This document shows positions 43,476 to 52,616 of a stretch of DNA of 64,000 nt, in pieces; position 1 is the first letter of the stretch, and each line of letters opens with the position of its first letter. The notes beneath the pieces were generated by a model that saw only the letters and a program-made list of their open reading frames with translations, was not told where the DNA came from and searched no databases. A program made the position numbers and the translations under genes. Origin of the DNA: CAJBVG01 sp943372995 (lineage in GTDB: Bacteria; Bacteroidota; Bacteroidia; Sphingobacteriales; Sphingobacteriaceae); contig CALSAQ010000004.1 of the NCBI GenBank assembly GCA_943372995.1, positions 124,001-188,000 on the forward strand, in the 5' to 3' direction.

Positions 43476-44669
43476 ATGAATACAAAAATAAATTTAGCGG
43501 TTGTTGGTGGCGGAATAGTAGGATTAGCTACTGCTTATAAATTGCAATTAAAATATCCTCTTGCAAAGGTTTATCTTTTTGAGAAAGATGAAAGTGTTGG
43601 AATGCATCAATCTGGAAGAAACAGCGGTGTGTTACACTGTGGACTTTATTACCAACCAGGTTCCTTAAAATCTAAATTAGCCGTTTCGGGAATACAACAA
43701 ATGACGAGTTTTTGCAGAGAGAATAATATACCACATGATATTTGCGGGAAAATTGTTGTAGCATCTAACGATAGAGAAATTAAATACTTAGATGATTTAG
43801 CTGATAGAGGCTCTAAAAATGGATTAAGTGGATTAAAATTTCTTACAGATTCTGAATTAAAAATTAGAGAGCCTTTTGTATCCGCTAAGAAAGCTTTACT
43901 TGTTCCTCAGGAAGGAATTGTTGATTATAAAGCAGTAATGAACACTTTAGTAAGCATTATCAAATCTCGCGGGGGTGAAATTATTTTAAACACAAAAATT
44001 ACTTCAGCAGTAAATAAAGAAAATACAGTTGTTCTCTCTGATGGTAATAGAGAATGGGAATTTAATTTAGTTTACAATTGCGCTGGATTATTTTCCGACA
44101 GAAATTATTCTAATTTCACAGGGAATAAACGTCCTCTGAGGATTGTACCTTTTAGAGGAGAATACTTAATGTTAAAAGATGAAGCCCGAAAACTAGTAAA
44201 TCATCTGATTTATCCAGTACCAGATCCAGAGTATCCTTTTCTAGGAGTTCATTTTACTAGATTAATTAATGGAGAAAGAGAAGTTGGCCCAAATGCAGTT
44301 TTTGCATTCAAAAGAGAAGGATATACTAATAAAGATTTTTCATTGAAGGACACTCTTGATGCAGTAACCTATTCGGGCTTCTTAAAGTTTATTATGAATA
44401 ATTTCACTTTTTCTATTAATGAGTTAAAAAGTTCTTTGTTCATATCTGATTTTTTAAAGAAAGCAAAAAAACTTATTCCTGATATTAACGAATCGATGTT
44501 TGTGAAAGGCACTGCTGGTGTACGTGCACAAGCAATGGATGAAAATGGCAAACTACTTATGGATTTTAATATCATTAGAGAGAAAAATCAAATACATGTA
44601 TTAAATGCACCTTCTCCAGGGGCAACAGCATCGCTTGCGATTGCTGATTATATAATTGAAAACTATTAA
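43476..44669 (+). CDS. lhgO: L-2-hydroxyglutarate oxidase
   Basis: A 397-residue FAD-dependent oxidoreductase of the DAO fold. The dinucleotide site is LAVVGGGIVGLATAYKL, then SVGMHQSGRNSGVLHCGLYY with the LhgO-typical Q-S-G-R-N-S-G-V-x-H pattern, and LVPQEGIVDYKAVMNTL. LhgO oxidises L-2-hydroxyglutarate to 2-oxoglutarate and passes electrons to the quinone pool at the membrane. A metabolic repair enzyme is unexpected in a capsule operon. Here it lies between WbpD- and WbpB-like genes, whose partner pathway is known to use 2-oxoglutarate to recycle NAD, so it probably removes the hydroxyglutarate made there. The next gene starts four bases after its stop. Confidence 0.88.
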   Translation: MNTKINLAVVGGGIVGLATAYKLQLKYPLAKVYLFEKDESVGMHQSGRNSGVLHCGLYYQPGSLKSKLAVSGIQQMTSFCRENNIPHDICGKIVVASNDREIKYLDDLADRGSKNGLSGLKFLTDSELKIREPFVSAKKALLVPQEGIVDYKAVMNTLVSIIKSRGGEIILNTKITSAVNKENTVVLSDGNREWEFNLVYNCAGLFSDRNYSNFTGNKRPLRIVPFRGEYLMLKDEARKLVNHLIYPVPDPEYPFLGVHFTRLINGEREVGPNAVFAFKREGYTNKDFSLKDTLDAVTYSGFLKFIMNNFTFSINELKSSLFISDFLKKAKKLIPDINESMFVKGTAGVRAQAMDENGKLLMDFNIIREKNQIHVLNAPSPGATASLAIADYIIENY

Positions 44670-44673
44670 AAAG

Positions 44674-45684
44674 ATGAAAATAAAATTTGCTGTAATTGGA
44701 TGTGGTCACATTGGAAAACGTCATGCAGAAATGATTTCTCGTAACGGAGAGTCAGAATTAGTAGCTTTAATTGATGTGAAGAAAAAAGAGGATTTGAATA
44801 TTGATTCATACAATGTTCCTTTCTTTAATACTTTTTCAGATTTCTTAAAATCGGGTATTGAGGTCGATGTAATTAATATTGCAACACCTAATGGTTTTCA
44901 CGCAATGCAAGCTCTTGAATGCTTAGAAGCAAAAAAGCATGTAGTGATAGAGAAGCCAATGGCATTGAATAAAATGGATGCCGAAAAAGTTATTTTTAAG
45001 GCTTTACATGTTCACAAACATGTATTTGCCGTGATGCAAAATAGATATTCTCCTCCTTCTGTTTGGATTAAAGATTTAATTGAATCGGGTAAGCTAGGTA
45101 AAATATACATGATGCAGCTAAATTGCTATTGGAATAGAGATGATCGTTATTATAAACCAGACTCTTGGCATGGAAAAAAAGATTTAGATGGAGGAACATT
45201 ATTTACCCAATTTTCTCACTTTATAGATATTATGTATTGGTTGTTTGGTGATGTAGAAAATATACAAGGGAAATTCAACGACTTTAACCATGCGAATTTA
45301 ACTGATTTTGAAGATTCAGGTTTTGTGAGTTTTGATTTTGTAAATGGAGGTATGGGTTGTTTAAATTATTCGACATCAGTTTGGAATCAGAATTTAGAAA
45401 GTAGTATGACTATCATTGCCGAGAATGGTGCGGTAAAGATAGGTGGTCAGTATATGGATAAAGTAGAATACTGTCATATAAAAGATTATACTATGCCGGA
45501 ATTGGCACCTACTAACCCTGGCAACGATTACGGAGCATATAAAGGTTCAGCTCAAAATCACAATTTTGTAATAGAAAATGTGGTAGATGTATTGAATGGT
45601 AGAGGCCCTATTACTACTAATGCTTTAGAAGGATTAAAAGTAGTTGACATTATTGAAAGAATTTATAATATAAATAAATCTTAA
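44674..45684 (+). CDS. Gfo/Idh/MocA dehydrogenase, WbpB/WlbA-like
   Basis: A 336-residue NAD-dependent sugar dehydrogenase. It has FAVIGCGHIGKRHAEM, NIATPNGFHAMQALEC, the EKP motif in VVIEKPMALNKMDAEKV and the catalytic-side DGGTLFTQFSHFIDIMYWLF. WbpB/WlbA oxidises the C3 hydroxyl of UDP-GlcNAcA, and the bound NADH is reoxidised by 2-oxoglutarate. The frame opens upstream at a TTG (44656) inside lhgO, but the ATG at 44674, four bases past the lhgO stop, gives the conserved MKIKFAVIG start. It completes the WbpO/E/D/B set, although in a different order from Pseudomonas. Confidence 0.86.
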   Translation: MKIKFAVIGCGHIGKRHAEMISRNGESELVALIDVKKKEDLNIDSYNVPFFNTFSDFLKSGIEVDVINIATPNGFHAMQALECLEAKKHVVIEKPMALNKMDAEKVIFKALHVHKHVFAVMQNRYSPPSVWIKDLIESGKLGKIYMMQLNCYWNRDDRYYKPDSWHGKKDLDGGTLFTQFSHFIDIMYWLFGDVENIQGKFNDFNHANLTDFEDSGFVSFDFVNGGMGCLNYSTSVWNQNLESSMTIIAENGAVKIGGQYMDKVEYCHIKDYTMPELAPTNPGNDYGAYKGSAQNHNFVIENVVDVLNGRGPITTNALEGLKVVDIIERIYNINKS

Positions 45685-45707
45685 TTTTTTTAACTCAAAA
45701 TTTTTAA

Positions 45708-46895
45708 ATGGATATCTTAAAGTTAATTGGTAGAACTAAAGAATTATTCGAATACGATATCAATAATAATGCGGATAAGTTAAATCTTGAAGTATCTCAA
45801 TCAAGATTTTTGGTCTTAGGGGCAGCTGGTTCAATTGGACAAGCTGTAACCAAAGAAATATTTAAGAGGAATCCAAAAAAACTCCACGTTGTTGATATAA
45901 GTGAGAATAACCTTGTAGAATTAGTAAGAGACATACGCAGTTCTCTTGGTTATATAGATGGAGATTTTCAGACTTTCGCGTTAGATATTGGATCATTTGA
46001 ATACGACGCTTTCTTTGAAAATGATGGTGAATACGATTATGTGTTGAATTTATCAGCATTAAAACATGTTCGTTCTGAAAAAGATCCATATACATTAATG
46101 AGAATGATTAATGTAAATATTTTTAATACGGATAAAACCATTTTGCAATCAATTAATAAAGGGGTAAAAAAATATTTTTGTGTTTCTACAGATAAAGCAG
46201 CAAATCCTGTAAATATGATGGGCGCTTCTAAAAGAATTATGGAAATGTTTTTAATGAGAAGAAGTAAGGATATTGCTATATCTACTGCACGTTTCGCAAA
46301 TGTAGCGTTCTCAGATGGCTCTTTATTACATGGATTTAATCAAAGAATTTTAAAGAAACAGCCAATTGTAGCACCAAATGATATCAAAAGGTATTTTGTT
46401 ATACCTAAAGAATCAGGAGAATTATGTTTAATGTCTACAATTTTTGGAGAAAATAGAGATGTATTCTTTCCTAAACTAAGTGAAAATTTACACCTAATTA
46501 CTTTTGCTGATATCGCTATAAAATACTTAAATGAAATTGGCTATGAACCTCATTTATGTAGTACAGAAGAAGAAGCAAGGGAGTTGATAAAAACTTTACC
46601 AAATCAAGGTAAATGGCCTTGTTTGTTTACTCTAAGTGATACTACTGGTGAAAAAGACTTTGAAGAGTTTTTTACAAAAGATGAAGTTTTGGATTTAGAT
46701 AGATTTGAGAACCTAGGTATAATTAAGAATGAACTAGAGTATAATGAACAACTACTAAATGAATTTACTTCAACTATTGAAAACTATAAAGAGAAGGGGA
46801 TGTGGACTAAAAATGATATTGTAAAGTTGTTCAATAAATTAATACCAAATTTCGACCATAAAGAAATTGGAAAATACCTAGATGCAAAAATGTAA
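45708..46895 (+). CDS. legB: LegB-type nucleotide-GlcNAc 4,6-dehydratase
   Basis: A 395-residue extended SDR of the CapD/PglF/LegB kind, cytoplasmic with no N-terminal membrane helices. The cofactor site is LVLGAAGSIGQAV (residues 36-48), and the active site is S160TDKAANPVNMMGASK175, with the Met-x-x-x-Lys typical of these dehydratases. In legionaminic acid synthesis LegB makes the 4-keto-6-deoxy sugar from GDP-GlcNAc. The GlcN-1-phosphate guanylyltransferase gene further on supports the GDP form. The C-terminal 75 residues form a helical extension seen in LegB proteins. Confidence 0.87.
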   Translation: MDILKLIGRTKELFEYDINNNADKLNLEVSQSRFLVLGAAGSIGQAVTKEIFKRNPKKLHVVDISENNLVELVRDIRSSLGYIDGDFQTFALDIGSFEYDAFFENDGEYDYVLNLSALKHVRSEKDPYTLMRMINVNIFNTDKTILQSINKGVKKYFCVSTDKAANPVNMMGASKRIMEMFLMRRSKDIAISTARFANVAFSDGSLLHGFNQRILKKQPIVAPNDIKRYFVIPKESGELCLMSTIFGENRDVFFPKLSENLHLITFADIAIKYLNEIGYEPHLCSTEEEARELIKTLPNQGKWPCLFTLSDTTGEKDFEEFFTKDEVLDLDRFENLGIIKNELEYNEQLLNEFTSTIENYKEKGMWTKNDIVKLFNKLIPNFDHKEIGKYLDAKM

Positions 46896-46896
46896 T

Positions 46897-48033
46897 ATGA
46901 AAGACATAAAAGAATTTATTAGAGAAAAATTTAATACAACTGAATTTATTCCACTACATGCTCCTGTTTTTAAAGGAAATGAAAAACAATATGTGTTGGA
47001 AACAATTGATTCTACATTTGTATCTTCAGTTGGTAAATTTGTCGATAGATTTGAAGAAATTATTAGAGAATATACTGGTGCAAAGTACGCTGTTGCTATA
47101 GTAAATGGTACTGCTGCATTACACATGTCATTAATATTAGCAGGAGTAAAAAAAGACGATTTAGTATTAACCCAATCTTTATCTTTTATCGCAACATGTA
47201 ATGCAATTTCTTACTTACATGCTGAACCAATCTTTATAGATGTTGATAGACATACTTTAGGTTTATCTCCAACGGCCTTAGAAAATTATTTAAAAGAAAA
47301 CACTTACCAAAAGAATGGGGAGTGTTTTCATAAAAAATCTGATAGAAGGATTTCTGCATGTGTTCCGATGCATACATTTGGACATCCTACGGAAATTGAT
47401 ACCATAGCATCTGTGTGTGAGGAATATAATGTTGTTTTAGTAGAAGATGCGGCTGAATCTATAGGTTCTCTATATAAAAATGTGCATACTGGAAATTATG
47501 GACGATTAGGTGCATTTAGTTTTAACGGAAATAAAACAGTTACTTGTGGTGGTGGTGGTGTTATTATTACTAATGATGAAAAATTAGGAAAATTAGGAAA
47601 GCATCTTACCACACAAGCAAAAGTACCACATCGTTGGAACTTTGTTCATGATCATATCGGTTACAATTATAGGATGCCTAATATTAATGCCGCTTTGGCT
47701 TGTGCTCAAATGGAACAAATAGAATCTTTCATTGAAAACAAACGTCAATTGTCTGCATCATATGAGGAGTACTTTAAAAATACAGACATTACTTTTGTTA
47801 AAGAGCCTGAAAATTCAAGGTCAAATTATTGGTTGAACGCTATTCTTTTAAAAGATTTGAGCACTAGAGATAAAATGTTAGAAGATTTAAACGATTCTAA
47901 TATTATGGCAAGACCAACATGGGAATTGATGCACAATCTAACAATGTTTAAGAATTGCTATAAGGATCAACAAGAGAATGCTCAATGGATTGCAGATCGC
48001 TTAATTAATATTCCAAGTAGTGTACGTTTATAA
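46897..48033 (+). CDS. legC: LegC family aminotransferase
   Basis: A 378-residue PLP aminotransferase that adds the C4 amino group in the legionaminic acid route. It contains FIPLHAPVFKGNEKQYVLET, VAIVNGTAALHMSLILAG, VPMHTFGHPTEIDTIASV, VLVEDAAESIGSLYKN and the PLP lysine in AFSFNGNKTVTCGGGG. The sequence fits the dedicated LegC subgroup. An earlier in-frame ATG (46882) overlaps legB; I prefer 46897 because it is two bases after the legB stop and gives the normal start. It directly follows legB and precedes the acetyltransferase. Confidence 0.88.
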   Translation: MKDIKEFIREKFNTTEFIPLHAPVFKGNEKQYVLETIDSTFVSSVGKFVDRFEEIIREYTGAKYAVAIVNGTAALHMSLILAGVKKDDLVLTQSLSFIATCNAISYLHAEPIFIDVDRHTLGLSPTALENYLKENTYQKNGECFHKKSDRRISACVPMHTFGHPTEIDTIASVCEEYNVVLVEDAAESIGSLYKNVHTGNYGRLGAFSFNGNKTVTCGGGGVIITNDEKLGKLGKHLTTQAKVPHRWNFVHDHIGYNYRMPNINAALACAQMEQIESFIENKRQLSASYEEYFKNTDITFVKEPENSRSNYWLNAILLKDLSTRDKMLEDLNDSNIMARPTWELMHNLTMFKNCYKDQQENAQWIADRLINIPSSVRL

Positions 48034-48038
48034 ATTAG

Positions 48039-48674
48039 ATGAATAAGAAAAACTTGATATTGATAGGTGGAGGTGGTCATGCAAAAGCTTGTATTGATGT
48101 AATACAATCGTCTGATCAGTATCAGATAATCGGTTATTTAGACATCAAGCAAACTATTGAAAGTAAATATAACATTCCATATTTAGGAGATGATTCAAAT
48201 ATTGAAAAATATCTAAATGATTCATCATTCATAATTACAATAGGACAAATTAAATCAGCATCAGTAAGAACAAAAATATTTAATTTATTAACTTCTCTTG
48301 GAGCTGATATCGCAACAGTTATTTCTAAATACGCAATTGTATCAAATTATGCTTCTATTGGTAAAGGAACTATAGTTATGCATTCGGCAATTATTCAAGC
48401 TAATGCAACTGTTGGTGAGAACTGTATAATAAACGATTGCGCATTAGTTGAGCATGATGTACAAATAGGTGATCACTGCCATATTTCAACTAGTGCAATT
48501 TTAAATGGAGAAGTAATTGTCGGTAATTCTACTTTTATAGGAAGTGGAACAGTCGTTAAAAATGGAATACAAATAGGCGAATCTGTTGTTGTCGGTTTAG
48601 GATCTATTATAAGAGAGAATATAAATAATAATCAAATTTGGGCTGGAAATCCAGCAAAGCAAATATTAGGATGA
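48039..48674 (+). CDS. legH: LegH/NeuD-type acetyltransferase
   Basis: A 211-residue NeuD-family acyltransferase. The N-terminal nucleotide-binding fold is LILIGGGGHAKACIDVIQ, and the C-terminal beta-helix carries VEHDVQIGDHCHISTSAILN and WAGNPAKQILG. In this operon it most likely acetylates the 4-amino group made by LegC (LegH step), yielding the diacetamido nucleotide sugar. It starts five bases after legC, and its stop overlaps the legI start (ATGA at 48671-48674), so translation is coupled. Confidence 0.86.
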   Translation: MNKKNLILIGGGGHAKACIDVIQSSDQYQIIGYLDIKQTIESKYNIPYLGDDSNIEKYLNDSSFIITIGQIKSASVRTKIFNLLTSLGADIATVISKYAIVSNYASIGKGTIVMHSAIIQANATVGENCIINDCALVEHDVQIGDHCHISTSAILNGEVIVGNSTFIGSGTVVKNGIQIGESVVVGLGSIIRENINNNQIWAGNPAKQILG

Positions 48675-49702
48675 AAGAGCATACAATAATTATTGCAGAA
48701 GCGGGCGTAAATCATAATGGGGATATTGAAAATGCATATAAATTAGTGGATGCGGCTGTTTTAGCAGGTGTCGATTATGTTAAATTTCAAACCTTTAAAT
48801 CAGAAAAATTAGTTTCATCAAAGGCGAAAAAAGCAGAGTATCAAATTGAGAATACTCATAACGATAAAGAAAGTCAACTCCAAATGTTGAAAAAATTGGA
48901 GTTAAGCCATAAGGATCATGAACTTTTAATACAATATTGTAAACTCAAAGGAATTAAATTCTTTTCAACAGCGTTTGATTTAGACTCTTTAGAGTACCTC
49001 TCTAAAATTGGTCTTGATATTGTTAAAATACCTTCAGGAGAAATAACTAATCTTCCTTACTTGAAACTTGCTGCTAAACTGTTTGATAAAGTAATAATAT
49101 CAACAGGAATGGCAACTTTAGACGAAATTTCACAAGCATTAGAGGTGTTTACTTCTAATGGAGTAAACTTAAATAACATCTCAATTCTACATTGTAATAC
49201 TGAGTATCCAACACCAATGGCAGATGTAAATTTGAGAGCAATGTTAAACATTAGAGATGTTTTTAAAACTTCTATTGGATATTCTGATCATACAAATGGT
49301 ATTGAAGTACCAATTGCTGCGGTTGCATTAGGAGCTAAGATAATAGAGAAACATTTTACCTTAGATAAAACCATGGATGGCCCAGACCATGCAGCTTCCT
49401 TAGAGCCTAAGGAGTTATTTAATATGGTGCAAGCGATACGAAACATTGAAAAAGCGATTTCTGGTTCTGGATTAAAAGAACCTTCGAATTCTGAAATAAA
49501 AAATATAGCAATTGCAAGAAAAAGTATTCATGCGAGTCGTGATATTAAGCGTGGTGAAATTATCAAAGAACAAGATTTAATCATGTTACGACCTGGAGAT
49601 GGAATATCCCCAATGCTCATGAATACAATTATAGGGAAAGTGATGTTAATAGACGTAGAAGAAGGCTACAAGTTCAATCAATCTGATTTCCGAGAGTTAT
49701 GA
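48671..49702 (+). CDS. legI: N,N'-diacetyllegionaminate synthase (NeuB family)
   Basis: A 343-residue NeuB-type synthase that condenses the 2,4-diacetamido-6-deoxymannose with phosphoenolpyruvate. The barrel opens IIIAEAGVNHNGDIENAYKL, then DYVKFQTFKSEKLVS and IISTGMATLDEISQAL, HCNTEYPTP and GYSDHTNGIEVPIAAVALGA, all NeuB hallmarks with the metal-binding histidines. A SAF domain closes the protein (ARKSIHASRDIKRGEIIKEQ). I chose the ATG at 48671, not an upstream in-frame codon inside legH. Substrate assignment to legionaminate and not sialate rests on the flanking legB, legC and legG. Confidence 0.9.
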   Translation: MKEHTIIIAEAGVNHNGDIENAYKLVDAAVLAGVDYVKFQTFKSEKLVSSKAKKAEYQIENTHNDKESQLQMLKKLELSHKDHELLIQYCKLKGIKFFSTAFDLDSLEYLSKIGLDIVKIPSGEITNLPYLKLAAKLFDKVIISTGMATLDEISQALEVFTSNGVNLNNISILHCNTEYPTPMADVNLRAMLNIRDVFKTSIGYSDHTNGIEVPIAAVALGAKIIEKHFTLDKTMDGPDHAASLEPKELFNMVQAIRNIEKAISGSGLKEPSNSEIKNIAIARKSIHASRDIKRGEIIKEQDLIMLRPGDGISPMLMNTIIGKVMLIDVEEGYKFNQSDFREL

Positions 49703-50805
49703 GAGTAGGTGTATTAACAAGTTCGAGAGCTGATTTCGGAATCTATTTACCTTTATTAAAAAAAATACAAGAAGATCCATTTTTTGATTTAGAAATTATA
49801 GCATTTGGCACTCACCTTTCTGAAAAGCATGGCTATACTAAATCAAATATAATCGAATCAGGATTTGAAATTAAACATGAAATTGTAACCACTCCTATTA
49901 ATGATACTGAAAAAGCAATAGCAATTTCTATAGGAGATACAATAATAAAATTTGCAGAATTTTGGGAAAAGAACAAATCTAGATTTGGTATTGTTCTTTG
50001 TTTAGGTGATAGGTACGAAATGTTTGCAGCGGTTACTGCAGGAATCACATTTAATATAAAATTTGCACATATTCATGCTGGAGAAAAAACACTAGGTGCA
50101 ATTGACAATATATTTAGACACTCTATAACCTTCTCTTCTAAAGTTCATTTTACATCTACAGAATCGTATAAGGAAAGAGTAATAGAAATGCTCGACACTG
50201 AGGATAAAAAAGTTGTAAACGTAGGAGCGTTAAGTTTAGATACACTCATGGATTTTAAACCTTTGAGTATAGATGAGTTGAAAGATAGATTTAAAATAGA
50301 CATGTCGATTCCTACTATACTTACAACTTTCCATCCAGAAACTGTAAATACTGAAGCTAACGAAGCTTACACTAATGAGTTAGTAAAGTTTATTTTAAAA
50401 TGCAAAGAGTATCAATTCTTAATAACAATGCCCAATGCTGATACATCAGGATTAAAAGTGAGAGAAATTTTAATTCAGAACTTGTCGGAATTGCCTAATG
50501 TGTTCTTAGTAGAAAATATGGGTTCTAAGGCATACTTTACAGCAATGTCTTATTGTGTTATGTTAATAGGAAACACTTCTAGTGGTATAATTGAGGCCGC
50601 ATCCTTTAGTAAATATGTAATCAATTTAGGAGACCGCCAAAAAGGAAGAATGCATACAGGAAATGTAATTGACTGTAATATTGATGCCAATGAAATAGTT
50701 AGTGTGTTTAATAAAATTATTGAACAACCAGTATGGAATGGCGGCAACCCATATTTTATTGGCGGAGCTTCAGATAGTATAATTAATACTTTAAAAAAAT
50801 TATAG
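49699..50805 (+). CDS. legG: Hydrolysing UDP/GDP-sugar 2-epimerase (LegG/NeuC family)
   Basis: A 368-residue GT-B-fold epimerase that removes the nucleotide and inverts C2, giving free 2,4-diacetamido-2,4,6-trideoxymannose. It has VGVLTSSRADFGIYLPLL, FAHIHAGEKTLGAIDNIFRH, TTFHPETVNTEANEAYTNEL and MLIGNTSSGIIEAASFSKYV, matching NeuC/LegG and not the non-hydrolysing WecB group. It overlaps legI by four bases. In the pathway it acts after LegH and before LegI. Confidence 0.9.
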   Translation: MRVGVLTSSRADFGIYLPLLKKIQEDPFFDLEIIAFGTHLSEKHGYTKSNIIESGFEIKHEIVTTPINDTEKAIAISIGDTIIKFAEFWEKNKSRFGIVLCLGDRYEMFAAVTAGITFNIKFAHIHAGEKTLGAIDNIFRHSITFSSKVHFTSTESYKERVIEMLDTEDKKVVNVGALSLDTLMDFKPLSIDELKDRFKIDMSIPTILTTFHPETVNTEANEAYTNELVKFILKCKEYQFLITMPNADTSGLKVREILIQNLSELPNVFLVENMGSKAYFTAMSYCVMLIGNTSSGIIEAASFSKYVINLGDRQKGRMHTGNVIDCNIDANEIVSVFNKIIEQPVWNGGNPYFIGGASDSIINTLKKL

Positions 50806-50809
50806 ATTG

Positions 50810-51865
50810 ATGTCAAAACACCAAAAATATACAATATCAAAAGATGATAGCATTAAGTCTGCTCTAGTTAGACTCAATTCGTTTTCAAAAAATGATGGAC
50901 TTACTCTTTTTGTGATAAATGAAGAAGAACAATTGTGTGGTACGTTAACAGACGGAGATATCAGAAGAGGTTTATTACTTAATTCAGATTTAGATCAACG
51001 TATAGAATCTATAATGAATACAAGTTACATTTACATAAAAAGGAATTCATTTACATCAAAAGATATTCAACAAATTAAACTTAAAGGAATTGAAATATTA
51101 CCATTAATTGATGACAAACTAAAAATAGTTAAATTAATAAATTTAAGTAAAAAGCAATCTGTAATACCTGTCGATGCAGTTATTATGGCAGGAGGTAAAG
51201 GTGAACGATTGCTACCTTTAACTGCAAATACCCCTAAACCACTCTTGAAGGTTGGAGACAAACCAATAATTGAACATAATGTAGATAGGTTAGGATACTT
51301 TGGAATAGATAATATTTTTATCACAATAAAATATTTGGGTGAACTGATAAAAGAATATTTTCAAGATGGAACTAATAAGGAGATGAACATTAAATATGTT
51401 TCTGAGGTGAATCCACTTGGAACTATTGGAGCAATAAGTTTGATTGATAATTTTACATACGACGATGTGCTTATTATGAATTCAGATTTGCTTACAAATA
51501 TTGATTGGGAAAATTTTTACGATGATTTTAAGGAAAGTGATGCCGATATGATGATTGCAACTGTTCCTTACCAAGTACAAATACCTTATGCTGTTTTGGA
51601 AACAAATGAATTGAATAATATATTGTCTTTTAAAGAAAAACCCACTTATACCTATTATTCAAACGCAGGGATTTATTTAATCAAAAGAAATCTATTAGGG
51701 CTTATACCTAAAAATTCATTTTATAATGCGACTGACTTAATAGAAGAACTTATTAAGCGCAATAAAAAAGTAGTATCATATTCAATACTTGGTTATTGGT
51801 TAGATATAGGGCGACATGAGGATTATAAAAAAGCAAACGAGGATATAAAACACATAAAATTATAA
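50810..51865 (+). CDS. ptmE: CBS-domain nucleotidyltransferase, PtmE-like (GlcN-1-P guanylyltransferase)
   Basis: A 351-residue fusion. Residues 1-115 hold a CBS pair (KDDSIKSALVRLNSFSKNDG, GTLTDGDIRRGLL) and residues 118-345 a nucleotidyltransferase (VIMAGGKGERLLPLTANTPK, PLLKVGDKPIIEHNVDRLGY, and MNSDLLTN for the metal aspartate). Campylobacter PtmE with this layout makes GDP-glucosamine from glucosamine-1-phosphate for legionaminic acid. The CBS domains may sense adenylates. The frame also opens at a TTG three bases upstream; the ATG at 50810 is preferred. Confidence 0.84.
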   Translation: MSKHQKYTISKDDSIKSALVRLNSFSKNDGLTLFVINEEEQLCGTLTDGDIRRGLLLNSDLDQRIESIMNTSYIYIKRNSFTSKDIQQIKLKGIEILPLIDDKLKIVKLINLSKKQSVIPVDAVIMAGGKGERLLPLTANTPKPLLKVGDKPIIEHNVDRLGYFGIDNIFITIKYLGELIKEYFQDGTNKEMNIKYVSEVNPLGTIGAISLIDNFTYDDVLIMNSDLLTNIDWENFYDDFKESDADMMIATVPYQVQIPYAVLETNELNNILSFKEKPTYTYYSNAGIYLIKRNLLGLIPKNSFYNATDLIEELIKRNKKVVSYSILGYWLDIGRHEDYKKANEDIKHIKL

Positions 51866-51866
51866 T

Positions 51867-52598
51867 TTGAAAGTATTAATATTAATTCCTGCAAGAGGAG
51901 GATCAAAAGGTATACCTGGAAAAAATATTAAGCCATTGGCAGGAAAGCCTCTAATTCATTACACTCTTGATGTTGCAAAGAGATTCTTGGAAATAAATAA
52001 AATTGAAGCAGAAATTTGCGTTTCCACCGATGATAATGAAATTCAGAAATCAGTAAATGACTATGGGATAGATACCCCATTTATCAGACCAGATTATTTA
52101 TCAACTGATACAAGTACTACAACAGATGTAATTTTACACGCAATAAATTTTTATAAAGAAATTGGAATAGAGTTTAATTATGTAATACTACTACAACCAA
52201 CTTCTCCTTTTAGAAGATTAATCGACCTAAATAATTCATGGAATATTGTACAAAATAACTCAGATTTAGATGCTGTAATTAGCGTTTTTGATTCCGGTGC
52301 AAATCCTTATTATAATTTGGTAGAAGAAAATAACGGTTTTATAAAAAAATCAAAAACAATTAGTAACATAACCAGACGTCAAGATACTCCGAAAGTTTAT
52401 CAGCTTAACGGAGCTATATATATATTTAAAGTTGATGAATTTTTAAAAGTCAATTCAATTATGAATTTGGAAAAAATTAAAATGATTGAGATGCCTTTAA
52501 TAAATTCAATTGATATCGACTACCAATCAGATTGGGACTATTGTGAGTACTTACTAAACTCAAATATAATTAAACCAAATACTCTATTAATTTCTTAA
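51867..52598 (+). CDS. legF: CMP-legionaminate cytidylyltransferase (NeuA family)
   Basis: A 243-residue cytidylyltransferase activating the nonulosonic acid with CTP. It starts LILIPARGGSKGIPGKNIKP, followed by AGKPLIHYTLDVAKRF, CVSTDDNEIQKSVNDYG, LLQPTSPFRRLIDL and RRQDTPKVYQLNGAIYIF, the full NeuA/NeuA-like set. The only start that keeps this N-terminus is a TTG (51867) one base after the ptmE stop, which may lower its expression relative to neighbours. It ends the seven-gene legionaminate block. Confidence 0.9.
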   Translation: MKVLILIPARGGSKGIPGKNIKPLAGKPLIHYTLDVAKRFLEINKIEAEICVSTDDNEIQKSVNDYGIDTPFIRPDYLSTDTSTTTDVILHAINFYKEIGIEFNYVILLQPTSPFRRLIDLNNSWNIVQNNSDLDAVISVFDSGANPYYNLVEENNGFIKKSKTISNITRRQDTPKVYQLNGAIYIFKVDEFLKVNSIMNLEKIKMIEMPLINSIDIDYQSDWDYCEYLLNSNIIKPNTLLIS

Positions 52599-52616
52599 CT
52601 CTTAAAATATTAATAA

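Noticed and set aside
46882..46896. Earlier ATG for legC overlapping the end of legB
   Set aside because: It adds only MQKCN in front of a normal family start; the ATG at 46897 directly follows the legB stop.
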